This document shows, piece after piece, positions 11,183 to 23,900 of a stretch of 64,000 bases of DNA. Where the stretch lies: positions 98,501 to 162,500 of the forward strand of contig JACEEZ010022682.1 in the NCBI GenBank assembly GCA_016584305.1. Direction: 5' to 3'. Every line of letters begins with the position of its first letter. Positions within the stretch are counted from its first letter, which is position 1. Source of the stretch: Chionoecetes opilio. Lineage: Eukaryota > Arthropoda > Malacostraca > Decapoda > Majidae. The notes beneath the pieces are model-generated. The model was not told the DNA's origin. It did no database searches and worked only from the letters and a program-made list of their open reading frames with translations. The position numbers and the translations under genes are program-made.

Positions 11183-12957
11183 TAGTGCCGACCGGGGTAA
11201 TTTGGTCCTTCCAACGGACCGGTTCTATTCGGACCGCCATCTTTGCTTTGGTGTTTGTTTCAATATAAATAAGAGTGTAACAGTTTTGAATATCCCATGT
11301 AGTAAAACAACCATTTTAACATTTCTAGTATTAATATGAATATAAATATCGATATGTAACTGAACCCAGAAACCAAAATAGAAAAAGAGTAAAATGACAG
11401 CAAAACAAAGTTACGGCGAAGTTTGTTTACAAAATCAGCTGATTTGGCGAACTTTCGTGGGATTCAAATACGAGACGGAGTACATTCTTGTAAATAAGCG
11501 TATATAGAGTGTTTTTCCTCTACTTTAACATGAAAATATCAAAAATGCTCTATCTTGTCTCATTTTCGTATGATCAATGCTCAGTTTGGGTCCATATTTA
11601 CCCCGGTGACAAAAACACTCGCGGGGTAAATTGGACCCAGTGTAATGTACCCCCCACGGCATATCACGGTGAGGATTAACTGCTTCTTTGCATTTGTTTC
11701 TTTTGTTTCAGATTGTTGCATGCTAATATGGAATTAGTTTAAGGGTGCTAGTATATAAATTAAGGGTAAATTTTTACTCAAGGACCAGAATTCTCTACAC
11801 AATTGGGAGAATAATTTCTGTTTACCTTAATGGATACGGTAAATGTGCAGTTTCAACCAATACTTCCTATAAACCAATACTCTTCTGACATAACTGGGGG
11901 GCTATGCCCACCCATACCTCCCTGCTAGTTAACTAACCTAACATGGGCATTGATTACGTAACCTAACGGTATTATTTTACATTAGGACCGAAATTCCCTA
12001 CACAATTGGGAGTGTGGTTCTGTTTACCTTATTGAATTCTAGGAAACATTTTCTCTATGAGTTTCCGTCGCAAATCATTACTTTCGAAGATAATGACATG
12101 TTCATAGGGAGGCGAGAGCCAAGTGTTTATGTGCGCCTGACTCTTCTTCCTCTTGTGACCTGCATCGCCTCTGTTCTTCCCTTGCTGCGGACACTTTTTT
12201 AATGCAGATTTGAATTTAGTTTGGAGGTTAAAGCGTGGGTTAGCTTAGATTAGGTTAGGTTAGTGAGTCAAAAGGTGGGGTTAGGTTAGTTTAATTTTCA
12301 TATCTCCTATACACTCGGATCTCCTTCCTATTAAAAACATCTTATATCTCCGAAAGAAGTGCCTTGTGACGGAAGCTCATAGAGAGAATGTTTCCTAGAA
12401 TCCAATAAGGTAAACAGAAATCACACTCCCAATTGTGTAGGGAATTCTGGCCCTAGTGTAAAATATTACTAAATTAAGTAACAATGCTTAGAAATTATAA
12501 AGGAAAACAAAAACATGGGACCTAAAAAAAGAAGAAAAGACTAGTAAGTCAAAGATTGGAACCCAAGCGTGTGCGTTTTGGTCATTTTTTCCGCCTAACC
12601 AGAAAATGTGAAAACAGCTCACAGAATGCTTGATAGTGTCCATGGGCATGGTATGACATGTTGTTTAAGTTTTTGGGGGTTTTGTCAAATTTTTGAAGGA
12701 AAAAAATTTTTTTTATATATATATGACCAATTTACCCCAGAGTTAGGTCCGATTTACCCCATTTAGTGTAACAATGCGGTCCGCACTTCACAGTGTATTG
12801 CAAACCCAGAGCTGTAATGAAATTTTTTTCAAACTTTAATGACATATAGGTAGTGACCCCCCTATGATTGTATTAACTTTTTGTTGTTTATTTCAATAGA
12901 TATGGAAACTAGATCAAAGTTTGTCAAAACCAGACCAAATTACCCCGGTCGGCACTA
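11183..12957. mobile_element. DNA transposon relic with GTGCCGACCGGGGTAATTTG ends
   Basis: Perfect-looking inverted ends (GTGCCGACCGGGGTAATTTG and its complement) are flanked by TA at 11183-11184 and 12956-12957. Subterminal motifs such as TTACCCC and GGGGTAAATTGGACC recur inside both ends, as in elements that bind their transposase at several sites. No long transposase frame remains. A fragment of the 78-bp satellite family (about 11840-11965) and a complete nested element (11975-12463) have entered it. Confidence 0.75.
11975..12463. mobile_element. Nested 489-bp MITE with 5-bp duplication
   Basis: The ends start TTTTACA(T/C)TAGG and form inverted arms of about 90 bases containing CCCTACACAATTGGGAGTGT. 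The 5-bp direct repeat TATTA flanks it at 11970-11974 and 12464-12468. A stray half-copy of the arm lies at about 11783-11830. No coding capacity. Confidence 0.75.
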
Positions 12958-12986
12958 TCTAGTATATTAGGCTGTATAATACACTA

Positions 12987-12993
12987 TGTATAA

Positions 12994-13086
<93 letters not shown>
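12987..13086. repeat. (AT)n microsatellite
   Basis: Nearly pure TA/AT dinucleotides with a short interruption near 13030-13042. Confidence 0.9.
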
Positions 13087-13089
<3 letters not shown>

Positions 13090-13335
13090 CTATAATTAAT
13101 ACTATTTTATATAGGTTTTGGGCTATATATATATACTATATATATAGGGGTGGGCTGGGTGGAATAGATATGATTTGCGACAGAAACGGTTAGCAGATTA
13201 ATTCTAAACATATCAAAACTCACCAGAAAAAAAGTTTCGTTATTCACGATAATATCACATACTGGCTATGATGTGTGTGTGGAGGATTAAAAGGGGGAAG
13301 GAAGAGGAGGGAGAAGAAATAATAGAAGAAAAAAA

Positions 13336-14471
<1,136 letters not shown>

Positions 14472-14826
14472 TCAGCTAGCTGTTATGTGAAGGGATCATA
14501 TCAAGTTTATGATTGCGGGAACGCATGGCCTCCACCAGGCCTCTTGTATGCCGTCTGACATCCTCTCCGACTCGTGCATGCGGAAAACACTTCACGATAA
14601 GAGAAATAGGGCCCAAGGCGACCATTGTTTGTTATGAACTGAAAACTCTACCCAAGCTACCCACCTCTCAATGTGAGTAGAGAAAGTTCACGGGTTTTGC
14701 TGAGTCACTACGCGCTTTGCCTCGGACCCAGGTTTTCGTGCGCAAATGGAACGCCTGAACTCTTGGGTTCCGTGAACTGGTTCTTGAAATGTTGCAAATG
14801 GAAGAGGCCTATAAAGGGGGGCGCTA

Positions 14827-15545
14827 CATAGGAAACTGAAAGTATTGCAAACCTCACCAAAGTGTTCCTAACGCAGTATTGGGAGATAAGAACACAAAAG
14901 AGACAATGAATTAGGATGATATAATCAAAGGATTGAAAACTGATCAAAATGTCTTTCCCAGGTGAAATAAACGGGAAGAGTTAACAAGTTTTGTTAACGA
15001 AGGAAACGAAGTGGAAGAGGACCCATGAAGCGATACTAAGCGACATAGGTCACAAGAAGAAGAAGAAGACGGTGGCCCTGGTAAATTTGTAATGTGTGCC
15101 GTTGGGAAGGGAACCGATGCCTAGTAGCTTTCATCAAAACAAAAATAGTGTTGTTGTGAGGGGTGAAGCATGCGTGTGTGAGGCTGTGAGGCCAGTAGCT
15201 TATAGCGTCAATAGTAACAGTCCTAGGCAGAGAGGAGTGGGACAGGAGGCTAGAGCAGAAAGACGGGGCCCTGTGTACGGTGTTAGGGCTGTATGGGGAC
15301 AGAAAGGAAACTGAAAGTATTGTAAACCTCACCAGTGTTCCTAACGCAGTATTGGGAGATAAGAACACAAAATAGACAATAAATTAGGATGATAATTATC
15401 AAAGGATTGAAAACTGATCAAAATGTCTTTCCCAGGTGAAATAAACAGGGGAAGAGTTAACAAGTTTTGTTAACGACGGAGACGAAGTGGAAGAAGACCT
15501 ATGAAGCGATACTAAGCGACTAAGGTCACAAGAAGAAGAAGAAGA
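14827..15545 (+). repeat. Tandemly duplicated LINE 3' tail with (AAG)n
   Basis: About 240 bases (GGAAACTGAAAGTATTG ... GGTCACAAGAAG) occur twice in direct orientation, at about 14827-15066 and 15305-15545, each ending in (AAG)n. Between them, 15197-15305 repeats the 3' coding end of the LINE fragment at 8192-8305. This looks like the 3' part of one LINE family inserted or duplicated in tandem. Confidence 0.6.
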
Positions 15546-15725
15546 AGTGCTAGTGGGTGAGTAGTCATATTTCTGTCCTTACCACCTGCCTGTGGCTCAT
15601 AACATTATACGAACTTAAGAATATAAGAAAATAAGGAAGTTACAAGAGGCTGGGAAACCTACAAGTGGTAGTTCCTGTTACCACTACCTACATCCACCTT
15701 TCATCCCCATCCATAAAGCTGCCTA

Positions 15726-16199
15726 CCGTAGATAACAGTAAAGTCGCCAGGACAACTTTTTTTTGTTTACCGACGTGTGGTGGCGTTAATACTTACATTT
15801 CTACATGCATGATTTCAGGAAAGTTAGAAGGGGCTATCTGAAGAGTCTGTGTCATTTTGTGTCATCATCTGTGTCATAGTATGGCTATAAATGAACAAAT
15901 GACAAAAATATCTACAAAGTGGCTACCAACAGTAGAGTCGCCATCTAGTGTTTGTTTACTGAGTGTCGTACCGCTGTTGTCGTCGCCCGAAAAAAAACCG
16001 CGTAGTGACATTTGAAACCGTATATACTTGCAGCTACAAAGCATAAAACAACGCTGAAACAGGGTAGATTATACAGTCATGATATAAACTACTGTGTATC
16101 ATCTTCAGTGGCACATAAAAATCAGTAGTGATGCTATAATTCGTAATATTTGGCGGCTGGCGACATGACTGCAGGTGGCGACTTTACTGTTATCTACGG
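15726..16199. mobile_element. TA-flanked MITE (family CCGTAGATAACA), copy 1
   Basis: Inverted ends beginning CCGTAGATAACAGTAAAGTC, flanked by TA on both sides (15724-15725 and 16200-16201). A TA duplication indicates a Tc1/mariner-like family. It is about 474 bp, non-coding, with CGCCA/TGGCG motifs near both ends. Other copies are at 27731-28394 and 63394-63880, a variant is at 24391-26280, and a fragment is at about 17390-17436. Confidence 0.82.
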
Positions 16200-16308
16200 T
16201 AGCCTCCTTTTAAAACTCCCTATTGACTCCGCACTAACTACCTGATAACTGAGTCCATTCCAATCTTTTACCCCTATTTGTGAAATTAGACGGTTTATGG
16301 AACTGTCG

Positions 16309-16500
16309 ACGATAGGAATTCTCGCCGAAACACCAACTGAGAACTCGCCGACGTGGAAATTTTCGTCGATAGTTCCATAGACCACTGTTCGCTGATATTC
16401 TCGGTGCAAAGACTGAACAACGAATAATGGAACTAGTCGACTGGAATTCTCGTCGAAACATGGACCAAGAACTCTCGTCGACGGTGGTGGCACTTATGTT
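16309..16500. repeat. Repeat with GGAACT(G/A)TCG(A/C)C motifs
   Basis: Several direct and inverted copies of GGAACTGTCGACGATAGGAA, ATTCTCG(C/T)CG and its complement in under 200 bases. A related block lies at about 5615-5690. A 99-codon frame on the - strand runs through it but is built of these repeats, so I do not call a gene. Confidence 0.45.
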
Positions 16501-16526
16501 GGTGACACTTTAGCTAGCCATTTCGG

Positions 16527-16832
16527 TATTATTCCAGATGAACACCGAATTCACTTCGGTGGACGAATCGATTTTTTTCTGGCGAGTTTTAGTGTTTTGA
16601 ATTAATCTGCTAACCGTTTCTGACTCAATTTAGTTTTTCTTTTTTTAGTTAAAGGTTAGGTTCAATTTAGTTGTTTTTTTTGTCATTTTTGTTGCAAATC
16701 ACTAACAAAAAATAAAAAAAAGTAATTTGTGAAAGAAATGGTCAGCAAATTAATTAAAAACACATCAAAACTTACCAGAACAAAATAATTTCGTCCACCA
16801 AAGGAAGTTCGGTGTTCATCTGGAAATTTACC
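16527..16832. mobile_element. MITE with CCAGATGAACACCGAA inverted ends
   Basis: Left arm CCAGATGAACACCGAATTCA ... GGTGGACGAA; the right arm is its inverse (TTCGTCCACC ... TTCGGTGTTCATCTGG). The arms extend about 90 bases. Single-arm fragments occur at about 13165-13250 and, between the two host genes, at about 20572-20670. Non-coding. Confidence 0.7.
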
Positions 16833-17129
16833 CTAAATAACCAAAAACTGAGGAAACAACAGATAATGCAAAATAATAAATATTCACACTTAAATCTATA
16901 ATAATATAAGCGAAAGTGTGTGTGTCTGTGTGTGTGTCTGTCTGTGTGTCCGCTCTAGGTTCCGCCCCCCGTGGCGCAATCCCATCATATGGCACAGTTT
17001 TGGAACCGGGTCGACCAGGGGAAGTTTTTAAGCCTACTTATAGGATGATCCGATCACTTTTTTTTTTTTTTCTTTTAGCAGCCTATCAGCGAGAATTGTG
17101 AAAAAAAAGTGGGTTGCGAGAATTGAGGA

Positions 17130-17385
17130 AACCTTGATGTAGGGTGATGGGTAATGGGTGAGTGAATGGGTAGGGTGTGGGGTGATGGGTGCGTGAATGG
17201 GTGGGGGGTGATGGGTGAGGGAATAGGTGGGGGGTGATGGGTAATGGGTGTGTGGTGATGGGTAATGGGTGTGTGGTGATGGGTAATGGGTGAGTGAATG
17301 GGTGGGAGGTGATGGGTAATGGGTGAGTGAATGGGTGGGGGGTAATGGGTGAGTGAATGGGTTGGGGGTGATGTGAATGGGTTGG
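17130..17385. repeat. GGTGATGGGTAATGGGTGAGTGAATGGG-type minisatellite
   Basis: Degenerate units of about 20-30 bases made of GGTGATGGGTAATGGG and GTGAGTGAATGGGTGG. A short (TGTG/TCTG) tract and a T-run lie just upstream (about 16913-17070). Pro/His/Thr-rich frames on the - strand are translations of the array. Confidence 0.85.
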
Positions 17386-17436
17386 CGTTAATACATACAT
17401 GATTTCAGGAAAGCTAGAAGGGGCTATCTGGAGAGT

Positions 17437-17467
17437 GTGTTTGGTGGGCCTTCGGCCCACCAAACAC
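17437..17467. other. 14-bp perfect hairpin upstream of PSMG3
   Basis: GTGTTTGGTGGGCC, a TTC loop, then GGCCCACCAAACAC. It lies about 140 bases upstream of the PSMG3 coding start, at the end of a truncated copy of the TA-flanked MITE. A second GC hairpin (CGCCCAGAGGGCG) follows near 17519-17531. Function unknown; it may be only a transposon end. Confidence 0.6.
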
Positions 17468-17605
17468 AGGTGGTCGAAGGCCCACTAATAGCCCTCCGCA
17501 GGAGCTAGCCAAAAAGTCCGCCCAGAGGGCGGCTTTGCGGCTAGAAATATATAAAACTAAACTAAACCTAACAGAGTACTAATGACTTTATCCCCACAGA
17601 TTGGT

Positions 17606-20308
17606 ATGGCATCATTGTTAAAGGACCATCCAGATCGGCCCAGCTCAGCGCGCTCCCAAGTGTTTGCCAAGCTGATCAATGGTACCCATACTGAGTTTGC
17701 TGTCTTGGTTTACAGGTGAGTATTAACTTGATGGGTTGGCTACTGTCTCCCCTTCATTGGTACATTACTAGTACTGCCAACCCTCACTATAACGAACCAA
17801 TTGGGGGGAAGGGGGTGACATTGTATTGGAAAGTTCGTTATATCCGAGGGATCAGAACTTTTCGCATACTACAAACTTTGTTCATTATGTGAGGTGAAAG
17901 TTTGTTATTTCCGACCATTTCTGTGTATAATGAACTTTGTTTATAACATTAGAAGAAAGTTTGTATACTTATGTACATGCAGCCATCACACATACTGCAC
18001 GCATACATGGAAATTAAAACAATACGTGGTGAGGCATGGGAGGCAGGTCGTAGTGAGGCATGGGAGGATGTGAGAAGAGGTGCTTAGACATGGGCCGACA
18101 AAGCCAGACTGATTGGCGCGTAGCCTTGCACCACCAAGTCGACTTTGATTTTACTGCCACCGTCCGACCTGCATGTACATGTTCGGCTGGCCCACCACCA
18201 AACCAAACCCCGCATTTACCAAATTTATTTAGTAAATCCCCGCATATCTCGGACTGGCAGAAAAAGTTTATTAAAGCCGAAATTTGTTACATAGATGTCT
18301 GTAAAAGTGAGGGTTTACTGTATTTACATTGTTTGGATGTGGTAGACAAGAGTTGACTATTGGCTTTGCTGCAGCACCACTTTGTGACTGGTGATTAATT
18401 TTGTCACTGGCTATATTTTTTGTCGCCTCCGTGGTGTAGTGGCTAGCGTGCCTGGCTATGAATCTGCGGGCCCTGGTTCGAATCCGGGCCAGGGCAAGTC
18501 GGCGACCAGCCATAATGCTGTTCTTCCTTCCTTTTGAGGTTGATAAATGGGTACCTGGGGTAACCTGGGGAAGGTAACTGTGGTAACCCGGGTGTCACAC
18601 TAGCCCCGTGTCCCGGGGTAATGGGTCCTCACCCACCACAGGCTCTAAGGGCTAATGCCACGGAGATAAGCACCGAATACCACATGCAGCTTAGCGTATG
18701 CTCCCATCTTTACTTTTTATTTTTACTCTATATGTTTAAGAGCAATTTTGTTGCTTTGTGCATAACAAGTGGCCTATAGTATGTGCCTATCTCTTGATGG
18801 TTACAATTTTTTTGAGAGGTTCAAAATTTACCAGCAATCTTATCTGTGTAAGTGATACATGATATAAACTTGTGTTTGTTTCATTTGGTTTCAGCAATCG
18901 CATCTTTGTGACAGTCACTCAGTGTGGCAAGATCGGTAACCTGTTCAGTGTGCACCAGGAGTCTGCCCAGGACAAAGACTGTCTCTCTGCCAAGGCACTC
19001 ACCATCTTCAACATCAAGTAAGTTGTGACGGTGAATCAGTGAACTTGTATTTAACCCCATGAGGCCCAGAACGTAATTTCCATTGTAATTTGACCACCAT
19101 CAGATGATTTTAGTGAATATAAGCAATGTTTTTATAGATATGGCCTGTTTAGTATCCTTGTCTACTAGCGAATTTGGTTTATTTAGTTACTTTTCGTAAT
19201 TATATGGCTCGACTACAAATTTTTATAGCGAAGGAAAGATCTGGATGTGAAGGGGTTAACCCCTTGAAGCCCAGAACGTAATTTCCCTTGTAATTTGCGT
19301 GCCATTAGACAATTTTTAGTGAATATAAGCAATATTTAATAGATATGACCTGTTTAGTATCCTTGTCGACTAACTAATTTGGTATACTGTATTTAGTTAC
19401 TTCTCGTAATTTTATGGCTAACAACAGACAATTTTTTATAGCAAAGGAAAGATTTGGGCATGAAGGGGTTAAGAACAACAGTTTAGTTGCCAAGAAAATA
19501 GGAAAGAAAACTGTTCTCAAGATGAAAACAAAAAATCAAAACTAACACAAACCAAATAGAGGAACACACAAATTATACCTAAGAGATGAAATTGAGATGG
19601 CAAATCTAAGTAAATTAGAAAAGAAACATAATTACTAACCTCTGTGTTTATTTCATAGCTGAGATGAGAGTATTGGTTAGTGCGGAGTCAATAGGGAATT
19701 ATAAAAGGAGGGTAGACAGTTTTATGGATGGAGATGAAAGGTAGATGTAGGTAGTGTTAAGTAACAGGAACTACCACGTGTAGGTCTCCCCGCCTCTTGT
19801 AGCTTCCTTATTTTCTTATGTTCTAAACCCCTTCATGCCCAGATATTTCCTTTGCTATAAAAAAAAATGTATGTTGTCCAGCCATAAAATTACAAAAAGT
19901 AACTAAATATACCAAATTAGCTAGTGGACATTTTAAAGCCTGGACAAAGATACTAAACAGGTCAATCTATAAAAACATTGGTTAAATTCATTAAAAATTA
20001 TCTAATGGTGGTCAAATTACAATGGAAATTACGTTCTGGTCCTCAAGGGGTTAAAGAAAGATATATTACTAACTTCTGTGCTTTTTTTCATAGCCGAGAT
20101 GAGAGTATTGTCATGTTTATATTTTGTTGTTCCGCTGTTCAGGTGTGTGCTGGGAGTGGACTCGGAGGACACGGAGCAAGCTGTGCGGCTGTTGGCAGAG
20201 CGGTTGGATGCTTCCCTGCCACTGTTGATTTCCCTCACCCTGCCCGTGTTAGACCGCGCCACAACCCTGCAGGTGGCCGACGCCCTGCTGGAGAAGAGGT
20301 GTTGGTAG
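17606..20308 (+). CDS. PSMG3: Proteasome assembly chaperone 3 (PSMG3), 3 coding exons
   Basis: Coding exons are 17606-17715, 18895-19017 and 20143-20308, joined in frame across GT-AG introns (donors GTGAGT and GTAAGT; acceptors TTTCAG and TTCAG), giving 132 residues; the human protein has about 122. In the family, PSMG3 pairs with PSMG4 and helps build the 20S proteasome alpha ring in the cytosol. The core FVTVTQCGKIGNLFSV (about residues 40-55) matches the VVVTQFGKMGTLVSL block of human PSMG3, and the end LPLLISLTLPVLD...EKRCW matches its LLAVAVKD...VCQVW end. The start is the first ATG after an acceptor-like CCCCACAG at 17592-17599, so an upstream non-coding exon is likely. Introns hold a SINE and three TTAA-flanked MITEs. 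GPN2 follows on the same strand after 655 bp. The gene identity is confident; the N-terminus less so. Confidence 0.88.
18424..18715 (+). mobile_element. tRNA-derived SINE in PSMG3 intron 1
   Basis: The head has an A box (TGGTGTAGTGGCTAGCG) and a B box (GGTTCGAATCC), the internal RNA polymerase III promoter of a tRNA. The acceptor stem does not pair and the unit continues for over 200 bases into a non-tRNA body (GGTACCTGGGGTAACC, GTGTCACACTAGCCC), so this is a SINE and not a tRNA gene. It ends in an AT-rich tail near 18715. Confidence 0.82.
19051..19472. mobile_element. Two tandem TTAA-flanked MITEs in PSMG3 intron 2
   Basis: Two ~210-bp copies (19051-19259 and 19256-19472) share the central TTAA. 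The ends are TTAACCCC(T/A)TGA(G/A)GCCCAGA and the inverse of TTAACCCCTTCATGCCCA. TTAA target sites suggest a piggyBac-like family. Other copies: 19824-20054 (reverse), 27629-28505, 29286-29507, 60836-61048, 62140-62350. Shared internal motifs include GACCTGTTTAGTATCCTTG and AAATTAG. Confidence 0.78.
19824..20054 (-). mobile_element. TTAA-flanked MITE, reverse copy, abutting PSMG3 exon 3
   Basis: Same family as the tandem pair upstream, in reverse orientation, ending at TTAA 20051-20054, 88 bases before PSMG3 exon 3. Just upstream (about 19660-19822) is a reverse fragment of the dispersed AAGAACATAAGAAAATAAGG repeat. Confidence 0.72.
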
Positions 20309-20963
20309 TCAGGTGAGGACAGTGTATGTGTTTCATGAAGAGACCAGGAAATTAACAAAGGAGAACAGGAGACAAAAAAAAGAGGAGAAATGGGAAAAAA
20401 GGAGTTTTATTAAAAAAAAAAAAAAATATATCAAAAGGAAGAGGACGAGAACGAACAATGGATGTGTTTCATTAGGTGAGGAAAATGGATGTGTTTCAGG
20501 TGAGGACAATGTATGCATTTCAGGTGAGGACAATGTATGTGTTGCACTAGGAAAAAAAATACGGTAAATTTCCAGTTTAACACCGAATTCACTTTGGTGG
20601 ACGAAATAATTTTTTCTGGTGAGTTTGGATGTGTTTTGAATTAATCTGTTAACCGTTTCTGTCGCAAATTATTTAAAAAAAAAAATTCTGTGATTTTCGA
20701 CAAAATATTGAATAAGAAAGTTACTTATTGATTGAAATGGGATAAAGAAAGCTACTTATGGATTGAAGTGGGAAAAAGAAAGCTAGTTATGGGTTGAAAT
20801 GGGATAAAGAAAGCTAGTTATGGATTGAAATGGGATAAAGAAAGCTAGTTATGGATTGAAATGGGATAAAGAAAGCTACTTGTTGATTAAAATGGGACAA
20901 GAAAGCTGTTATTCATCTCTTATGTAATTAATTCATGCAACTTTTCCAGCGTTCATCCACCAC
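20309..20963. other. PSMG3-GPN2 intergenic region with minisatellite
   Basis: This 655-bp gap contains (20447-20560) repeats of GGTGAGGA(A/C)AATG...GTGTTTCA, a one-arm fragment of the CCAGATGAACACCGAA MITE (about 20572-20670) and, at about 20705-20905, five to six units of ATTGAAATGGGATAAAGAAAGC. No TATA box or obvious promoter could be assigned. A polypyrimidine run plus CAG (CTTTTCCAG, 20941-20949) lies 14 bases before the GPN2 ATG. Confidence 0.65.
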
Positions 20964-23900
20964 ATGATGGAGACGCGGTTTGGTCAGGTAGTGTTGGGGC
21001 CTCCCGGCAGCGGCAAGACCAGCTACTGCAAGGCCATGGCCCGGCTGCTGCAGGGGCTGGGGCGCAAGGTGGCCGTCATCAATCTAGGTGAGCTCATTCT
21101 TCTTTTCTTGTATAGCAAATGTTGTCTTATCAAAGTTGATTCATGCCAGAGATGGTATAAACATAAACAGTAGATGTGGTATAGGAACAACACGGATAGA
21201 GCACCAAGCTTCTTATAACAGCTAAAAAAGAATACCACCTAAAACCCATTTCAGCTAAAGATAAGAACACAAAAAAATAAGGAAGCTAAAAGAGGATGGG
21301 AGACTTACACGTGGTAGTTCCTGTTACTTAACACTACCTACATCCACCTTTCATCCCCATCCACGAAATGATCTAGCCTCCTTTTAAAGCACCCTATTGA
21401 CTCCGCACTGACTACCTGACGACTGAGTCCATTCTAATAATTTTCCACCTATTTGTGAACCAGTTTTTCCCTATTTTTTTTAAATTATGCTTTTCCAGTT
21501 TGAATCCATTACTTCTTGTTCTACCCTGCTAATGTTCTATGTCAATGAGAAAGCTCTGTGATATAATCTTACATATACTTACTTCTTAGATATATGTATA
21601 CGTATAATGGCATATAATCTGTTACTTAATACTACCTACATCATCTTTCATCCCCATCCATGAAATTATCTAGCCTCCTTTTTAAGCTCCCTGTTGACTC
21701 CGAGGGTTAAGGGTTAAGCTTTACATTGCATCTATACCTGTATAATGGCATATAATCTATACATATATAATAGTGATGGACCGAATATTCGCATTCGCAA
21801 TTGCGAATATTCGCATGTTTTTTCAATATTCGCATTCGCATTCGCACTCCCACTCGTAGTTGTTTGCGAATATGTGAATATTTTGCCAAAATCTATAAAC
21901 TTACAAAAAAAAGGAAAAAATAACAAGTGAACATAATATTACACAAGCAAACATAAATAAATTTAAAGTTTAGCCGAGTGTTAGTTACAAGAATGGGGTA
22001 AGGAGGCGTAGTGGTAGCCAAGGCCATAGTTCCTTGAACACTAACTCCATTCTCCACCCTTCAACAGAGTATAGCAGCCGCTTCTCTCAAGGTCACTGTT
22101 ACTGAACTCAACTCATTGCCTCGTGCGCTATACTGCAGTAATTAAGCATCTTCTCTTTCACCCACGAGCACAATCAACTTTCTTTGAAAGAGAACAGTGT
22201 TGCAGGAACCTACTGCGTTATGACGTCCAGTCACAACAGTGTGGTTTTGGATTATTTCGAGATTATCTCCAGTGATATTGCACAGTGTAAACTTTGCAAT
22301 AATAATTATTCATGCAAGATATTATCATGTAAGTATTCGTGTAAGAGTGGGTCCTCGTCCCGCAAACTGGCAACATAGAAAATTGAATGGAATTTACATT
22401 AGACATTCATTTTTTTATGTCTGAACTCTTACAATACATACAAAATATTTCAGTTCCCTGTATGATATAAAAAATTGTGTATTAAATTAAATGTTATGTA
22501 ATATTCGCAATTCGCATTCGCGAATATCAAAACCAAATATTCGCATTCGCGAATACGAAAAATAGACATTCGGTCCATCACTAATATATAATAAGAACAT
22601 AAGAAAATAAGGAAGCTACAAGAGGCTGCAAGACTTACACGAGGTAGTTCCTGTACTGTATAATGGCTCCTCAGACCCCGCCAATGACGCGTTGCCGTAC
22701 GAGGCGGCGGCTGACATCCAGGAGCTGGTGTGTGTGGAGGAGGTGATGGGCGTGCAGGGCGTGGGGCCGAACGGGGCGCTAGTCTTCTGCATGGAGCTGC
22801 TGCAACACAACATGGAGTGGCTCGTCAACAAGATCAAAAACCTTCCTAAGCACTACTTGATATTTGATTTCCCGGGACAGGTAGGGGGATTCATTAACAG
22901 ATGTATTTTTCAGTGAGTAAAGTAAGATATTAAGAATTGAGAGATAGAAAAAAAGGGGTCACCAGCGAGGTAGCCCAGTGTTTAGAGCCCCCACTAATAA
23001 CTTCCTTCACACTCCACACCATAACAACCTCCACACCCTTGCCCTGTGAGCCACACTGAACCCTCCAAGCTGTGCATGGGTCACAGCCTTGAAGAGTTTT
23101 ACAAGTACATTATTTTGTGTCTTTCCCAAGTAAAACTATCTCAGTGAACAAACAAATAGGGTAAAACATACAACTTCTCCCTCCACCCTGTATATGCAAA
23201 CCATTCCCGAAACATTGCAGATGGAAAGTGTTCATCCCCAGTTTTGAGATATTTTCCCATGCTTCCATGGTACACTGAAAAGTTTACCATGTATGTAAAC
23301 CAGGCCACACTTTACTTTGAGGGTCAAATATTGCACACAGACCAAATACCACACAGCTGATATCTATACAAGGCTCCAAGTGTAGAGGAGTTTTTGTCTG
23401 TACTTACACCTTTATATATTTCAAATGAAATAGCAAGTCAAACACTTTAATGAAATTTGGTTTAGCCTCAGCCTCCAATTTTTTGTGTTACTACGTCATA
23501 ACAAAACAATATTTTGCAGGCGGAGCTTTACTCCCACCACACAATGGTGCGCAGCATTCTGTCCAGCCTGGAGAAGGAGGGAGCTCGCCTCTGTACCGTG
23601 TACTTGGTGGACTCGCATTACGCTAATGATCCAGGCAAGACTTGTTCCTCTTAGTTGATCTGTCCGTTTGGCTTCATATTTCACTAATTTGTAACTGGTC
23701 AAGTTAGTGTGCACCAAATATGGTGCTATGGTATATCATAAACCGTCAGTGAACTACAACAATGCCACAATTTGTGTTGGGACAACATACAAATGAATCA
23801 TCCAACAAACTTCATAACCTTAATGTCTCATTACTTGTATGTGTTCTGTCATGACAGGTAAATACATTTCTGCTGTGATGCTGACGCTGAACAGCATGCT

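Noticed and set aside
18427..18500. Functional tRNA gene
   Set aside because: A and B boxes are present but the acceptor and anticodon stems do not pair properly and the sequence continues as a SINE body.
20143..21087. PSMG3-GPN2 fusion gene
   Set aside because: PSMG3 ends in TAG at 20306-20308, matching the usual C-terminus of the family, and GPN2 starts with its own ATG right before a typical N-terminus.
21203..21240. Extra coding exon in GPN2 intron 1
   Set aside because: Exons 1 and 2 already join in frame at N-L-D-P-A-N as in other GPN2 proteins; nothing is missing.
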